This document shows, in pieces, positions 17,458-26,071 of a stretch of 64,000 nucleotides of DNA (its first letter is position 1; every line of letters starts with the position of its first letter). The notes under the pieces were generated by a model that was not told the origin of the DNA, searched no databases, and saw nothing but the letters and a program-made list of their open reading frames with translations. The translations under genes and the position numbers were made by a program. Source of the DNA: Tardiphaga robiniae (GTDB lineage: Bacteria > Pseudomonadota > Alphaproteobacteria > Rhizobiales > Xanthobacteraceae); contig NZ_LVYV01000004.1 in the NCBI RefSeq assembly GCF_001618955.1, forward strand, positions 112,902 through 176,901, written 5' to 3'.

Positions 17458-18623
17458 GCGGCGGCCGGCCGTCGGAAGAGGCGCAACAACCGCTCGTTGG
17501 ATCTGTTGATTGCTTCCACCAGCTTCGCCGGCGGTTCCACCACGATGCCGGCAGAGATGATCCAGAAGCTGACGCCGATCGCTGTCGCCAGCAGGGCATA
17601 TTGAAGCGGTGCCGCGAAGTCCGACTTTGCTGCCACGACGGAGCAGGCAAATCCCGCCATGCGCAGGCCAAACACCGCGGCAATCGCGCTACCCATCGAG
17701 AAGTTGCGGCTCTGCCGCGTCGTTCGTGGCGATCCCAAGAATGCAAAGGTCAAGGCGGCAAAGGCAAGCGGATAGATCGGCGCCATCAAGCGGTCGTGCA
17801 TCTCGGCGCTGAACTGCCGCGGCACCTGCTTGTAAAGCGGGTCATCCACAGGCGGCACCATCAATTCCCAGAGATATCGTTCACGAATTCCGTAGGTGAC
17901 GTCCTGGCTGCGATTGGAGAACTTCGACATATCGAAAGCGTAGCGGCCGAACGCCACCATGGCGGGGTCGGTCTTGCCCGTCTCGAAACGCTGCAGATTA
18001 CCGTCTTCCAGGATCAGGAACGAACCATCCTTGTTCTTCAGCACCGTGCCATGGTCGGCAATGATGGTGACGCGCTCCTTCGGGTCGCGGCGATCGTCCA
18101 CGAAAATCCCGACCAGTAATCCGCCGGGCTGACGCTCCCGGACGCGGATAGTCAGGTTCTGGTCGAGTTGCGCGAAGCGACCTGGCTGCAGGATATTTGC
18201 CAGCACGTCGGCGGTGATCTCGGCGTCCCAGCGCTTCAGCCGGCGCATACCATCCGGTGCCAGATATGAGCCGATGAAAGCCACGAGCAGCGATACGACC
18301 ATTGTCGCGAACAGGAAGGGACGAAACAGCCGTCGCGGCGACAGGCCGGCGGCATTCATCACGATGATTTCGGAGTCGGTCGCGAGCTTGGTCAGAGTGT
18401 GGGACACCGCGATCATCAGGGCGATCGGAGCAATGATCAGAACGAGAACGGGAATCGCCAGGCTGGTGACGCCGAGGAAGGTCAGAATGGTCTGACCCTG
18501 GCTCGTCATCAGGTCGATTCCGCGCAATGCTTGCGTGATCCAGATCACGCCCGTCAGGCTGACCAGAACCACCGCAAACGACGCCAGCGTCGTGCGGAAA
18601 ATATACCTGTCGATAGACCCCAT
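17454..18623 (-). CDS. lptF: LPS export ABC transporter permease LptF
   Basis: From the ATG at 18623 the protein has 389 residues. It starts MGSIDRYIFRTTLASFAVVL, the usual LptF beginning, and has the same helix-jellyroll-helix layout as LptG. A TTG at 18635 could add four residues but is less likely. It contains the conserved segment VMNAAGLSPRRLFRP in a cytoplasmic coupling loop. It is the first gene of the six-gene block running to ksgA, and the block's promoter should lie in the 500-base gap to pepA. Confidence 0.93.
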   Translation of the reverse strand: MGSIDRYIFRTTLASFAVVLVSLTGVIWITQALRGIDLMTSQGQTILTFLGVTSLAIPVLVLIIAPIALMIAVSHTLTKLATDSEIIVMNAAGLSPRRLFRPFLFATMVVSLLVAFIGSYLAPDGMRRLKRWDAEITADVLANILQPGRFAQLDQNLTIRVRERQPGGLLVGIFVDDRRDPKERVTIIADHGTVLKNKDGSFLILEDGNLQRFETGKTDPAMVAFGRYAFDMSKFSNRSQDVTYGIRERYLWELMVPPVDDPLYKQVPRQFSAEMHDRLMAPIYPLAFAALTFAFLGSPRTTRQSRNFSMGSAIAAVFGLRMAGFACSVVAAKSDFAAPLQYALLATAIGVSFWIISAGIVVEPPAKLVEAINRSNERLLRLFRRPAAA

Positions 18624-19126
18624 CGGTCCGATCAATCCCCATTCCGGCCGTTAAAGCCGCCCGCATGCCCAATCCCGCGAGGGGACCCCCAAAAGGACAT
18701 GCCGCAACCTTCACAAGCCCATCATCTCACTTAGCATCCCTTTGATTGGTCAACAAAATGGCCGGGGGATGGCTCGCTCAAGATATGGTTAATTATGTGC
18801 CTGATGTGTCCCTTGGGCCACTGAAATGCTTCGCAACTCGCGTGGCGGCGAGGAACCGGCCCAGTCGGTGGGGCCCATTCGTTGGCAAGGCTGGCACCTA
18901 AGGCCATCGCGGACCCATTCGGACACAGGCAATACCCGAATCGTGGGCTACGGGCGGTTTGGTTTCCTCCGGCGAGACACAAGAAACTATCGATCCTTGG
19001 CGGTTTCGGTCAGAACCTGACTTGACGGTTCACGCTGTGACGACAACAAAACACTTGAACCCCGCCGCACTGACCGGATTCCGCGCCGACCCCTGCGACA
19101 GCCCTGATCTTCTGGAGGAATTTGCC
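18624..19126. other. divergent intergenic region between lptF and pepA
   Basis: This 503-base gap must hold the outward promoters of the lptF block (minus) and pepA (plus). An AT-rich stretch at about 18750-18810 is the most promoter-like part. A TTGACG at 19022-19027 resembles a -35 element, but I see no good -10 at the right distance. The frame of pepA is open back to about 18959, but that sequence does not look like protein. No gene is supported here. Confidence 0.5.
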
Positions 19127-20629
19127 ATGTCCGACGCCGTCAAGGTCGGCTTCGTCCCGTTTGCCACTGCTGCGCGCGGTGCTCTTGTGGTGTTCTGCGA
19201 CGAAACGCTGAAATTCGGTCCTGCCGCGACCAAGGCTCTCGGGGAAGCGGCAGCAACTGTGAAGCGCGCGGCTACAACCAGCAAGTTCAAGGGCAAGAGC
19301 GCATCGACGCTCGACATCCTGGCCCCGGATGGCATCAAGGCGTCGCGTCTCATCGTGATCGGCACCGGCAAGCCGGCCGATCTGAAGGAGACCGATCTGC
19401 TGAAATTTGGCGGCGTGCTCGCCGGCAAGGTCGGCGGCAGCAATGAGGCGGTGACCGTCGTCGCAGAGTTGGCTTCGGGCGCAATGACGCCAGAGCAGGC
19501 GGCATCGGTCGCCTCCGGCGTATTGTTGCGCGCTTACAAATTCGATCGTTACAAAACCAAGAAGAAGGATGCCGACGAGGCGTCCGGCAATGTCGCGGTT
19601 TCGTTGGCCGTCGGTGACGTCGCCGCAGCCAAGAAGGCCTTTGTACCGGGCAATCATATCGTCAACGGCGTCGTGCTGGCCCGCGAACTCGTGAATGAGC
19701 CGCCGAATGTGCTGTTTCCCGCCGAATTTGCGCGCCGCGCAGGTGAGTTAAAGAAGCTCGGCGTCACGGTCGAAGTGCTCGACGTCAAGGCGATGACCAA
19801 GCTTGGCATGGGTGCGCTGCTCGGTGTGTCCCAGGGATCTGTGCGTCCTGGCCGTATGGTGGTGATGCGCTGGAACGGTGGCAAGAAGGGCGAGCAGCCC
19901 GTCGCCTTCATCGGCAAGGGCGTCACCTTTGATACCGGTGGCATCTCGATCAAGCCGGCCGGCAGCATGGAAGACATGAAGGGCGATATGGGCGGCGCAG
20001 CCTGCGTCGTTGGCCTGATGCATGCACTCGCGGGCCGCAAGGCCAAGGTCAATGTGGTTGGCGCCATCGGCATCGTCGAAAACATGCCGGATGGCAACGC
20101 GCAGCGTCCGGGCGACATCGTGACGTCGATGTCCGGTCAGACCATCGAAATCATCAACACCGACGCTGAAGGCCGCCTCGTACTGGCCGATGTGCTTTGG
20201 TATGTGGCGAAGAAGTTCAAGCCGAAATTTATGGTCGATCTGGCGACGCTGACCGGTGCGATCATGGTCGCGCTCGGTACCGAATATGCTGGCATGTTCT
20301 CCAACAATGACGAACTCGCAGAGCGTCTGTCTACCGTGGGACAGACCACCGGCGAACGTGTTTGGCGGATGCCCCTCGGTCCGGAATACGACAAGCAGAT
20401 CGACTCGCAATTCGCCGACATGAAGAACACCGGCACGCGCAATGGCGGCTCGATCACTGCGGCGCAGTTCCTGCAGCGTTTCGTCGACGATACGCCGTGG
20501 GCGCATCTCGATATCGCCGGCACTGCCATGGGCGCGCCGAAGACCGAGATCAATCAGAGCTGGGGCTCGGGTTACGGCGTGCGGCTGCTGGATCGGCTTG
20601 TGGCCGACTATTACGAGGCGAAGAAGTAG
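19127..20629 (+). CDS. pepA: leucyl aminopeptidase (M17 family)
   Basis: This 500-residue enzyme removes N-terminal residues from peptides using two metal ions. The metal site is visible in [17 protein letters not shown] (Lys/Asp ligands) and [13 protein letters not shown]. The family signature [16 protein letters not shown] gives the remaining Asp/Glu ligands. The start at 19127 follows a GGAGG site at 19114-19118 with 8-base spacing, so the longer frame from 18959 is rejected. It is followed 9 bases later by holC, as in many proteobacteria. Confidence 0.95.
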   Translation: MSDAVKVGFVPFATAARGALVVFCDETLKFGPAATKALGEAAATVKRAATTSKFKGKSASTLDILAPDGIKASRLIVIGTGKPADLKETDLLKFGGVLAGKVGGSNEAVTVVAELASGAMTPEQAASVASGVLLRAYKFDRYKTKKKDADEASGNVAVSLAVGDVAAAKKAFVPGNHIVNGVVLARELVNEPPNVLFPAEFARRAGELKKLGVTVEVLDVKAMTKLGMGALLGVSQGSVRPGRMVVMRWNGGKKGEQPVAFIGKGVTFDTGGISIKPAGSMEDMKGDMGGAACVVGLMHALAGRKAKVNVVGAIGIVENMPDGNAQRPGDIVTSMSGQTIEIINTDAEGRLVLADVLWYVAKKFKPKFMVDLATLTGAIMVALGTEYAGMFSNNDELAERLSTVGQTTGERVWRMPLGPEYDKQIDSQFADMKNTGTRNGGSITAAQFLQRFVDDTPWAHLDIAGTAMGAPKTEINQSWGSGYGVRLLDRLVADYYEAKK

Positions 20630-20638
20630 TCTGACACG

Positions 20639-21091
20639 ATGACCGAGGTCCTGTTCTATCACCTGCAGAACATGGCGCTGGAGAGCGTGCTGCCGCCGCT
20701 GCTCGAGAAGTCGCTTGAGCGCGGCTGGCGTGTCGTCGTGCAATCCACATCAGAAGAACGCGCCGATGCGCTCGATGCGCATCTGTGGACCTATCGTGAT
20801 GATTCATTTCTGCCGCACGCCACTTGGCGTGTGGCAGACGCTGCGGATCAGCCGATCATTCTAGCGATCGAAGAGGGCAATCCCAATCGTGCCCAGGTCC
20901 GGTTCCTTGTGGACAGCGCGGCGGTGCCGGCGGATGCCGACGGCTATGAGCGCATGGTGCTGGTATTCAACGGCGACGATGCCGATGCGCTCGCTGCAGC
21001 GCGAGCAGCCTGGACTGACTGTAAGGCGAGGGGCTTTACCGCCACTTACTGGCAGACCGATGAACGTGGCCGGTGGCAGCGCAAGAATTAG
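20639..21091 (+). CDS. holC: DNA polymerase III chi subunit
   Basis: This 150-residue protein matches HolC in length and pattern: TEVLFYHLQNMALESVLPPLLEKSLERGWRV at the start and LWTYRDDSFLPH near residue 50. Chi links the clamp loader to single-stranded DNA-binding protein at the replication fork. It starts 9 bases after pepA and is likely cotranscribed with it, an arrangement seen in many genomes. Confidence 0.93.
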   Translation: MTEVLFYHLQNMALESVLPPLLEKSLERGWRVVVQSTSEERADALDAHLWTYRDDSFLPHATWRVADAADQPIILAIEEGNPNRAQVRFLVDSAAVPADADGYERMVLVFNGDDADALAAARAAWTDCKARGFTATYWQTDERGRWQRKN

Positions 21092-21223
21092 CTGGCGATT
21101 GGCGATCTGCTGCAATTAATGATAATTGTAGATTTCCTCACCGGTATCTACCGCTGTGTCATGGTGGTGCCGCAAATGAATGATGTTACAGGCTCTTATC
21201 GCCTGTCTTGGGGTTGCGTAATC

Positions 21224-21769
21224 GTGCGACAAGAAAAGCTTCATCGAAACGGTCTGCTCGTGCTGCTGTTTGCTGCGCCATTGCTTGCTGGTTGCGCCGG
21301 CGTGGGCGGTGACGCATTCTCCACGGATCTGCTGTCCAAGGATGCCGACTGGTTCTCCAAGCCAGGTCGCGTATTCATCAAGAATGTTTCGATCGAGACG
21401 CCGCCGCTGTCGCCTGAGCAGGCGGTCAGTCCGCAGGATCTCATCAGCGCTGACGGTGCGTGCCCGGGCATGGCGCCGCGTGATGCCAACGCGCTTGCTG
21501 ATGGTACCGCAGGTGCGCCGGTTCAAACTGGCGTCGTGGCGCTCGGCCATACCGAATGCGACGTGGCGCGTGGTGCAGGCGCACCCGACAATGTCAGTCT
21601 CTCGACCAGCCCGCGCGGCGATCGCGTTGCCGTGCTGACCTATCTGCGCGGTCCGCGCGCTGGCATCTATACGTTTACCTCCGGTCGTCTGACCGTGGTC
21701 GAACGCGGTCCGGAAGTTGAGCAGCCGAAGACCGCGCGTCCGAAGGCGAAGAAGCGCGCAGCGACCTGA
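21224..21769 (+). CDS. putative lipoprotein of unknown function
   Basis: From the GTG at 21224 the protein has 181 residues with a short hydrophobic signal ending in the lipobox LLAGC, so the mature N-terminal Cys should be lipidated and the protein anchored in a membrane. The mature part shows no family I recognise; a segment near the end (GDRVAVLTYLRGPRAGIYTFTSGRL) looks like beta strands. A GGGG lies about 10 bases before the chosen start. A longer frame from 21119 would put 35 polar residues before the signal and is unlikely. The C-terminus is Lys/Arg-rich. Confidence 0.7.
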   Translation: MRQEKLHRNGLLVLLFAAPLLAGCAGVGGDAFSTDLLSKDADWFSKPGRVFIKNVSIETPPLSPEQAVSPQDLISADGACPGMAPRDANALADGTAGAPVQTGVVALGHTECDVARGAGAPDNVSLSTSPRGDRVAVLTYLRGPRAGIYTFTSGRLTVVERGPEVEQPKTARPKAKKRAAT

Positions 21770-21809
21770 TCTTTTCGTGATGATCTCGAAGTAAGCGACG
21801 GCTGCGTTT

Positions 21810-23672
21810 TCAGCCGTTCGCTTCTTCATGCAGAGAACTCGCGCTCAGCCATTGCTCTTCGGCGCGTTGCAATGCGCCCGCCGCAGCCGCGCGCGCTTTG
21901 GTGAGTTGTGTGGCCTGCTTCGGATCCTTTTTGAAGAGATCGGGCAATGCCAGCGCGGTATCGATTTTGGCGATAATGCCCGTAATCCGCTCCATCTCGG
22001 CTTCCGCTTCGGCGACCTGCTGCTTGAACGGGACCTTCTTCTCTTTGGGCTTCGCGAGTTTTTCGCGGTCTGTGCTGACGCGGTCGCGCGTTGTCGTGCG
22101 CATGCCGCGGGCTTGCATGACGACCTTGCGATAGTCGTCGAGATCGCCGTCGAAATTGGTGACCGTACGATCGGCCACGACCCAGAGTTGATCGGCGCAG
22201 GCCTCGATCAGGTAGCGATCATGGGAGACCATGATCACCGCGCCGGGGAATTCGTTGATCGCCTCGGCCAGCGCTGCGCGGCTGTCGATATCGAGATGGT
22301 TGGTCGGTTCGTCCAGGATGATCATGTTCGGACCGTAGAAAGTCGCGAGCCCCAGCAGTAGCCGCGCCTTTTCGCCGCCGGACAGGCTTTTTACGATCGT
22401 ATCCGCGGCCTTGCCCGAAAAGCCGATATTGCCGGCGCGCGCGCGAATCTTCGATTCCGGCATGTCCGGCATCAGCTTGCGCACGTGATCATAGACGGAG
22501 TTGTCCATCACCAGCTCGTCGAGCTGATGCTGGGCAAAGTAAGCGATCGACAGTTTGTCGGCGCGGGTGATCGATCCCGAAAACGGCTGCAGCTTATTCG
22601 CCAGCAGCTTGACCAACGTCGACTTGCCGTTGCCGTTGGAGCCGAGCAGGGCAATACGATCCTCGGTGTCGATACGGAGTGTCACCTGATTGAGTACGGG
22701 CTTGCCGGGTTCATAACCGACCGACACATTGTCCACCGCAAGGATAGGCGGCGACAGGATTTTCTCCGGCGCGGGGAAGACGATCTCGCGCACGTCTTGC
22801 GTCACCAGCGCTGAAATCGGTTTCATGCGTTCAAGCATCTTCACGCGTGATTGTGCCTGACGTGCCTTGGAGGCCTTGGCCTTGAAGCGATCGACGAAGT
22901 CCTGCAGCCGCTTGCGCTCGGCTTCCTGACGCTTGACGTTCTTGGCGTCGAGCGCCTCCTTGTTGGCGCGGAACTCTTCGTAGTTGGAGTAAGTCCCGCG
23001 ATAATGCACGAGCTTGCCGCGGTCGAGATGCAGGATCTCGTTCACCGACGTATCGAGCAGGTCGCGGTCATGGCTGATGACGATGACCGTGCGTGGATAA
23101 TTGGCGAGATGATCCTCGAGCCACAGCGTGCCTTCGAGATCGAGATAGTTGGTCGGTTCGTCCAGCAGCAACAGATCCGGCGCCGAGAACAACGTCGCTG
23201 CAAGCGCTACGCGCATGCGCCAGCCGCCGGAGAATTCGGAACAGGAGCGCAACTGGGCTTCAGCCGAAAAGCCAAGGCCGCTCAGAATCGCTGCGGCCCG
23301 AGCGGGCGCGGAATGCGCATCGATATCGACAAGGCGGGTCTGGATGTCGGAAATGCGCTCCGGATCGGAGGCGGTCTCGGCTTCCTTCAGCAGTGCGTCG
23401 CGCTCGAGATCGGCTTTCAAGACGACGGAGATCAGGCTTTCGGGGCCGTCCGGCGCCTCTTGGGCGAGGCTGCCAATACGCCAGCGGGGCGGGATCGATA
23501 TACTTCCGGTTTCGGTGGCCAGATCGCCGCGAATGGCATGAAAAAGCGTCGATTTGCCAACGCCGTTGCGGCCGACGAAGCCCACGCGGGCGCCCGGTGC
23601 AATCTGTACCGTGCTCTCGTCAATGAGCAGGCGTCCGGCAATCCGGATCGAAATGTCTGTGATGGAAAGCAT
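21810..23672 (-). CDS. ABC-F family ATPase (Uup/Uup-like)
   Basis: This 620-residue soluble protein has two ABC domains: Walker A GRNGVGKST (about 35) with signature FSGGWRMRVALA, and Walker A GSNGNGKST (about 345) with signature LSGGEKARLLLG. An Arg/Lys-rich interdomain linker sits at about 230-290. The C-terminal 80 or so residues form a basic and then coiled-coil tail as in Uup. It has no membrane segment. ABC-F proteins act on ribosomes or, for Uup, also affect transposon excision. The gene stands alone between oppositely oriented neighbours. Confidence 0.9.
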   Translation of the reverse strand: MLSITDISIRIAGRLLIDESTVQIAPGARVGFVGRNGVGKSTLFHAIRGDLATETGSISIPPRWRIGSLAQEAPDGPESLISVVLKADLERDALLKEAETASDPERISDIQTRLVDIDAHSAPARAAAILSGLGFSAEAQLRSCSEFSGGWRMRVALAATLFSAPDLLLLDEPTNYLDLEGTLWLEDHLANYPRTVIVISHDRDLLDTSVNEILHLDRGKLVHYRGTYSNYEEFRANKEALDAKNVKRQEAERKRLQDFVDRFKAKASKARQAQSRVKMLERMKPISALVTQDVREIVFPAPEKILSPPILAVDNVSVGYEPGKPVLNQVTLRIDTEDRIALLGSNGNGKSTLVKLLANKLQPFSGSITRADKLSIAYFAQHQLDELVMDNSVYDHVRKLMPDMPESKIRARAGNIGFSGKAADTIVKSLSGGEKARLLLGLATFYGPNMIILDEPTNHLDIDSRAALAEAINEFPGAVIMVSHDRYLIEACADQLWVVADRTVTNFDGDLDDYRKVVMQARGMRTTTRDRVSTDREKLAKPKEKKVPFKQQVAEAEAEMERITGIIAKIDTALALPDLFKKDPKQATQLTKARAAAAGALQRAEEQWLSASSLHEEANG

Positions 23673-23750
23673 GCGGGGTTGTCACCGCTGCGACGCACAA
23701 AGGCAACCCCGATTTGGTCGCCAACGGTGCGTAGAAGATCAATTCTGCCG

Positions 23751-23933
23751 TTAACGGCTGCCGGTGTTTTCATCCTGCTGCCGCATCTGGTCGATCAGCA
23801 TCTGCAGATGGGAGGGCAGGGCGTCGTCCGGGCCGACATCCCGGCGGAGCCGTTCGCCGATGGCATTGCAAATCGCCACGCTGGTGGTGCGGTCGATGTG
23901 TTCTTCGCCATGATTGATGAACTGGTTCTGCAT
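23751..23933 (-). CDS. 60-residue protein with weak NepR resemblance
   Basis: This small protein reads IDRTTSVAICNAIGERLRRDVGPDDALPSHLQMLIDQMRQQ in its core. The IGxxLRR stretch followed by a loop and an LPxxLxxLIDQM helix resembles the two conserved regions of NepR, the anti-sigma factor of the general stress response. No phyR or ecfG gene is nearby, and the match is by eye, so the function is not assigned. A GGGAAG site lies just upstream of the ATG. It sits in an 80-base gap after the ABC-F gene on the same strand. Confidence 0.55.
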   Translation of the reverse strand: MQNQFINHGEEHIDRTTSVAICNAIGERLRRDVGPDDALPSHLQMLIDQMRQQDENTGSR

Positions 23934-24061
23934 TGTCTTCCCGGCGCTCGTGGCAGTTGAATGACACTAAGGCAAGTCGTGCGGGCCGAAATTGTTTCAA
24001 GATTTATGGATTTGAGGCTGTTTGAGTCAAAATTCGATGAATTGTCGATGGATCTGCCAAG

Positions 24062-24090
24062 AAAAAGCCCGGCCGAGGGAACGGCCGGGC
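24062..24090 (-). terminator. rho-independent terminator of the Gly/His-rich gene
   Basis: Read on the minus strand, a 9-bp GC stem (GCCCGGCCG at 24090-24082 pairing with 24075-24067) with a 6-base loop is followed directly by five Ts (complement of 24062-24066). It lies 24 bases beyond the stop of the gene at 24114-24377. Confidence 0.8.
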
Positions 24091-24113
24091 GGTATTTCTC
24101 TGCTCATGGAGCG

Positions 24114-24377
24114 TCAGTAGCAGCGATTGACCAGTCGCCAACGCGGTCCCCACGGAGTCGGAACGACCCGGCGGACGAGACATCCGCCGCCGCCATAGCC
24201 GTAAACCGGCCCGCCGACGAAGCGTGGTCCGCCCCAGCCGCGATGCCAGCCGCCGCCGTGCCAGCCACCGCCGTGCCATCCGCCGTGGCCGCCCCAGGCG
24301 GAAGCCGAGGTCGGAGCCAGCGCCGCGGCGCCCAATGAGGCCGCTGCAACCAAAGTCAGTGCGATCTTGCGGAACAT
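24114..24377 (-). CDS. small Gly/His/Trp-rich secreted protein
   Basis: From the ATG at 24377 the protein has 87 residues: a signal peptide (FRKIALTLVAAASLGAAALA to about residue 28), then GGHGGWHGGGWHGGGWHRGW repeats, then a C-terminal Arg-rich part with two Cys (GGCLVRRVV and VNRCY). The start is set by an AGAGGAG site 6 bases upstream. Two Met codons further up lack good spacing. His/Gly repeats suggest metal binding outside the cytoplasm; this is inference from composition. Such proteins are common in rhizobial genomes and have no assigned role. Confidence 0.75.
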   Translation of the reverse strand: MFRKIALTLVAAASLGAAALAPTSASAWGGHGGWHGGGWHGGGWHRGWGGPRFVGGPVYGYGGGGCLVRRVVPTPWGPRWRLVNRCY

Positions 24378-24591
24378 TCTCATCTCCTCTGATACGGCGC
24401 GTGTTGCGCCTGCCGTGAACATGGCGCCCGGGGGCAAATGCCGTTGGCCGGGGTCATTGCAGGCAGTTTAGAAGGGGAAAGCTGAACCGGATCGCGCCAG
24501 TCCTGTCAGGAATGGTTCATGTGGATGACATCTCGGTAATTCCGAGCGCCGGATCTGCCAAAATGGGGCCTGCGACATTTGGACGGATCGC

Positions 24592-24620
24592 TTGCCGTTC
24601 CCGGATAGCGTCGATATAAG
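24592..24620 (+). promoter_or_regulatory. sigma70-type promoter of ndk
   Basis: TTGCCG (24592-24597) and TATAAG (24615-24620) are separated by 17 bases, close to consensus. Transcription would begin about 24627, giving a leader of about 30 bases before the ndk ATG at 24658, with AAGGA as ribosome-binding site. Confidence 0.6.
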
Positions 24621-24657
24621 CCGCCATCTTCCAGCGACTGTTATTCAAGGATAAATC

Positions 24658-25080
24658 ATGGCTATCGAGCGTACCTTTTCGATTCTGAAGCCCGACGCGA
24701 CCGAGCGCAATCTGACCGGTGCGATCAACGCGCTGATCGAAAAGGCCGGCCTGCGGATCGTCGCGCAGAAGCGCATCCGTATGACCCGCGAACAGGCCGG
24801 CACTTTCTACGCCGTTCATAAGGAACGCCCCTTCTTCGGCGAACTGGTGGACTTCATGACCTCGGGTCCGGTTGTCGTGCAGGTGCTGGAAGGCGAGAAC
24901 GCCGTCCTCAAGCATCGCGATGTGATGGGCGCAACCGATCCGTCGAAGGCTGCTGATGGCACCATCCGCAAGCTTCATGCCAAGTCGATCGGCGAGAACT
25001 CGGTGCACGGTTCGGACGCTCCGGAAACTGCAGCGATCGAGATCGCACAGTTCTTCTCGGGCAACGAGATCGTCGGCTAA
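24658..25080 (+). CDS. ndk: nucleoside diphosphate kinase
   Basis: This 140-residue enzyme transfers the gamma phosphate from ATP to other nucleoside diphosphates through a phospho-histidine. The active His117 is in the signature NSVHGSD, and the N-terminus [17 protein letters not shown] is typical. Length is normal. It has its own promoter and a strong terminator 22 bases downstream, so it is a single-gene unit. Confidence 0.97.
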   Translation: MAIERTFSILKPDATERNLTGAINALIEKAGLRIVAQKRIRMTREQAGTFYAVHKERPFFGELVDFMTSGPVVVQVLEGENAVLKHRDVMGATDPSKAADGTIRKLHAKSIGENSVHGSDAPETAAIEIAQFFSGNEIVG

Positions 25081-25102
25081 ACTTCCAGCCGAATTGACGA
25101 CC

Positions 25103-25131
25103 GGTCGGCGCGCGGGGGCGCGCCGACCTTT
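25103..25131 (+). terminator. rho-independent terminator of ndk
   Basis: Arms of 11 bp (GGTCGGCGCGC at 25103-25113 and its complement at 25118-25128) with a GGGG loop are followed by TTTCC. It lies between ndk and the TerC-family gene. Confidence 0.8.
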
Positions 25132-25163
25132 CCAATCAAAACGCACAAATAAAGGGGCGCGCT

Positions 25164-25997
25164 GTGGACTGGTTGCTGCATATTCTCGATCCGGCGACGA
25201 TCAAGTCGGTTTTCGTTCAGTTTCAGGTCGAAATGCAGCAGCCCGCATTCTGGGTAGCCGTCGGCAAGATCATCTGGATCAACGTTCTGCTGTCCGGCGA
25301 CAACGCCCTCGTGATCGCGCTGGCCTGCCGTGGCCTGGAGCCGAAGCAGCGCATGTGGGGCATGATCCTCGGCGCCGCTGCCGCCGTGATCCTGCGTATC
25401 ATCTTCACCGGCATCGTCGCCACATTGATGGAACTGCCCTACCTCAAGCTGGTGGGCGGCCTCGCACTTATCGTCATCGCAGCCAAACTGCTGGTACCCG
25501 AACCGGAAGAAGAGGACGGCGTGAAGGCCGCCTCGCATCTGTGGGCCGCTGTGCAGATCGTGGTCGTCGCCGATATCGTGATGAGCCTCGACAACGTCAT
25601 TGCAGTTGCTGCCGCTGCCAATGGCAGCGTGCCGCTGCTGATCCTCGGCCTGGCCATCAGCGTCCCGCTGATCGTCGCCGGCGCGGCGCTGATCATGGCG
25701 CTGCTTACCCGTCTGCCTGTGTTGGTCTGGCTTGGTGCCGCACTGCTTGGTTGGGTCGCGGGCGAAGTCATCGCCACCGATCCGGCGATCATGCCGCTGC
25801 TGCACAGCGCTTTTGGCGGTGCGTTTGGCGCCAACCTCGACAGCGTGATGGCTTCGCTCGGCAGCGGCATCCGCTTCACCAATAATGGTCCGGGTGGCGA
25901 GATACTTTGCGGCCTGCTCGGCATCTTCGTAGTCTTGGGGATCGGCGCTCTGTGGCGCCGCCGCAGCCAGGCTGCACACGCCGAGCAGGTAGCCTAA
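25164..25997 (+). CDS. TerC/YjbE-family integral membrane protein
   Basis: This 277-residue protein has about seven membrane segments and the two conserved acidic motifs of the family: LLSGDNALVIALA near residue 52 and MSLDNVIAVAAAA near 143, whose Asp/Asn residues lie in the membrane. Members are linked to tellurium resistance by name, and several YjbE/Alx-type proteins export manganese or metallate secretory proteins. The start is GTG 25164 with an AAAGGGG site. No yybP-ykoY riboswitch is visible in the short leader after the ndk terminator. Confidence 0.9.
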   Translation: MDWLLHILDPATIKSVFVQFQVEMQQPAFWVAVGKIIWINVLLSGDNALVIALACRGLEPKQRMWGMILGAAAAVILRIIFTGIVATLMELPYLKLVGGLALIVIAAKLLVPEPEEEDGVKAASHLWAAVQIVVVADIVMSLDNVIAVAAAANGSVPLLILGLAISVPLIVAGAALIMALLTRLPVLVWLGAALLGWVAGEVIATDPAIMPLLHSAFGGAFGANLDSVMASLGSGIRFTNNGPGGEILCGLLGIFVVLGIGALWRRRSQAAHAEQVA

Positions 25998-26011
25998 CTC
26001 AATAAAAACGC

Positions 26012-26052
26012 AAAGCGGGCGAGGGGCATTTGCCTTTCGCCCGCTTTTTTGT
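26012..26052. terminator. bidirectional terminator between the TerC-family gene and autotransporter gene
   Basis: Arms AAAGCGGGCGA (26012-26022) and TCGCCCGCTTT (26037-26047) pair perfectly. T runs follow on the plus strand (to 26050), and the complementary A run at 26004-26008 serves the minus strand. The two flanking genes converge here. Confidence 0.85.
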
Positions 26053-26071
26053 TTCTGGAATCTGATGGTTT

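Noticed and set aside
18731..18982. Open frame of 83 codons on the minus strand between lptF and pepA
   Set aside because: No ribosome-binding site, odd composition (Pro/Cys/His), and it overlaps the expected promoters.
19022..19050. TTGACG as a -35 of pepA
   Set aside because: No acceptable -10 lies 16-18 bases downstream.
24532..24546. CTCGG-TAATT-CCGAG dyad upstream of ndk
   Set aside because: Only 5-bp arms, expected by chance in this base composition.
25081..25163. Manganese riboswitch before the TerC-family gene
   Set aside because: Only the ndk terminator and a short leader fit in the 83 bases; no yybP-ykoY-like structure is visible.
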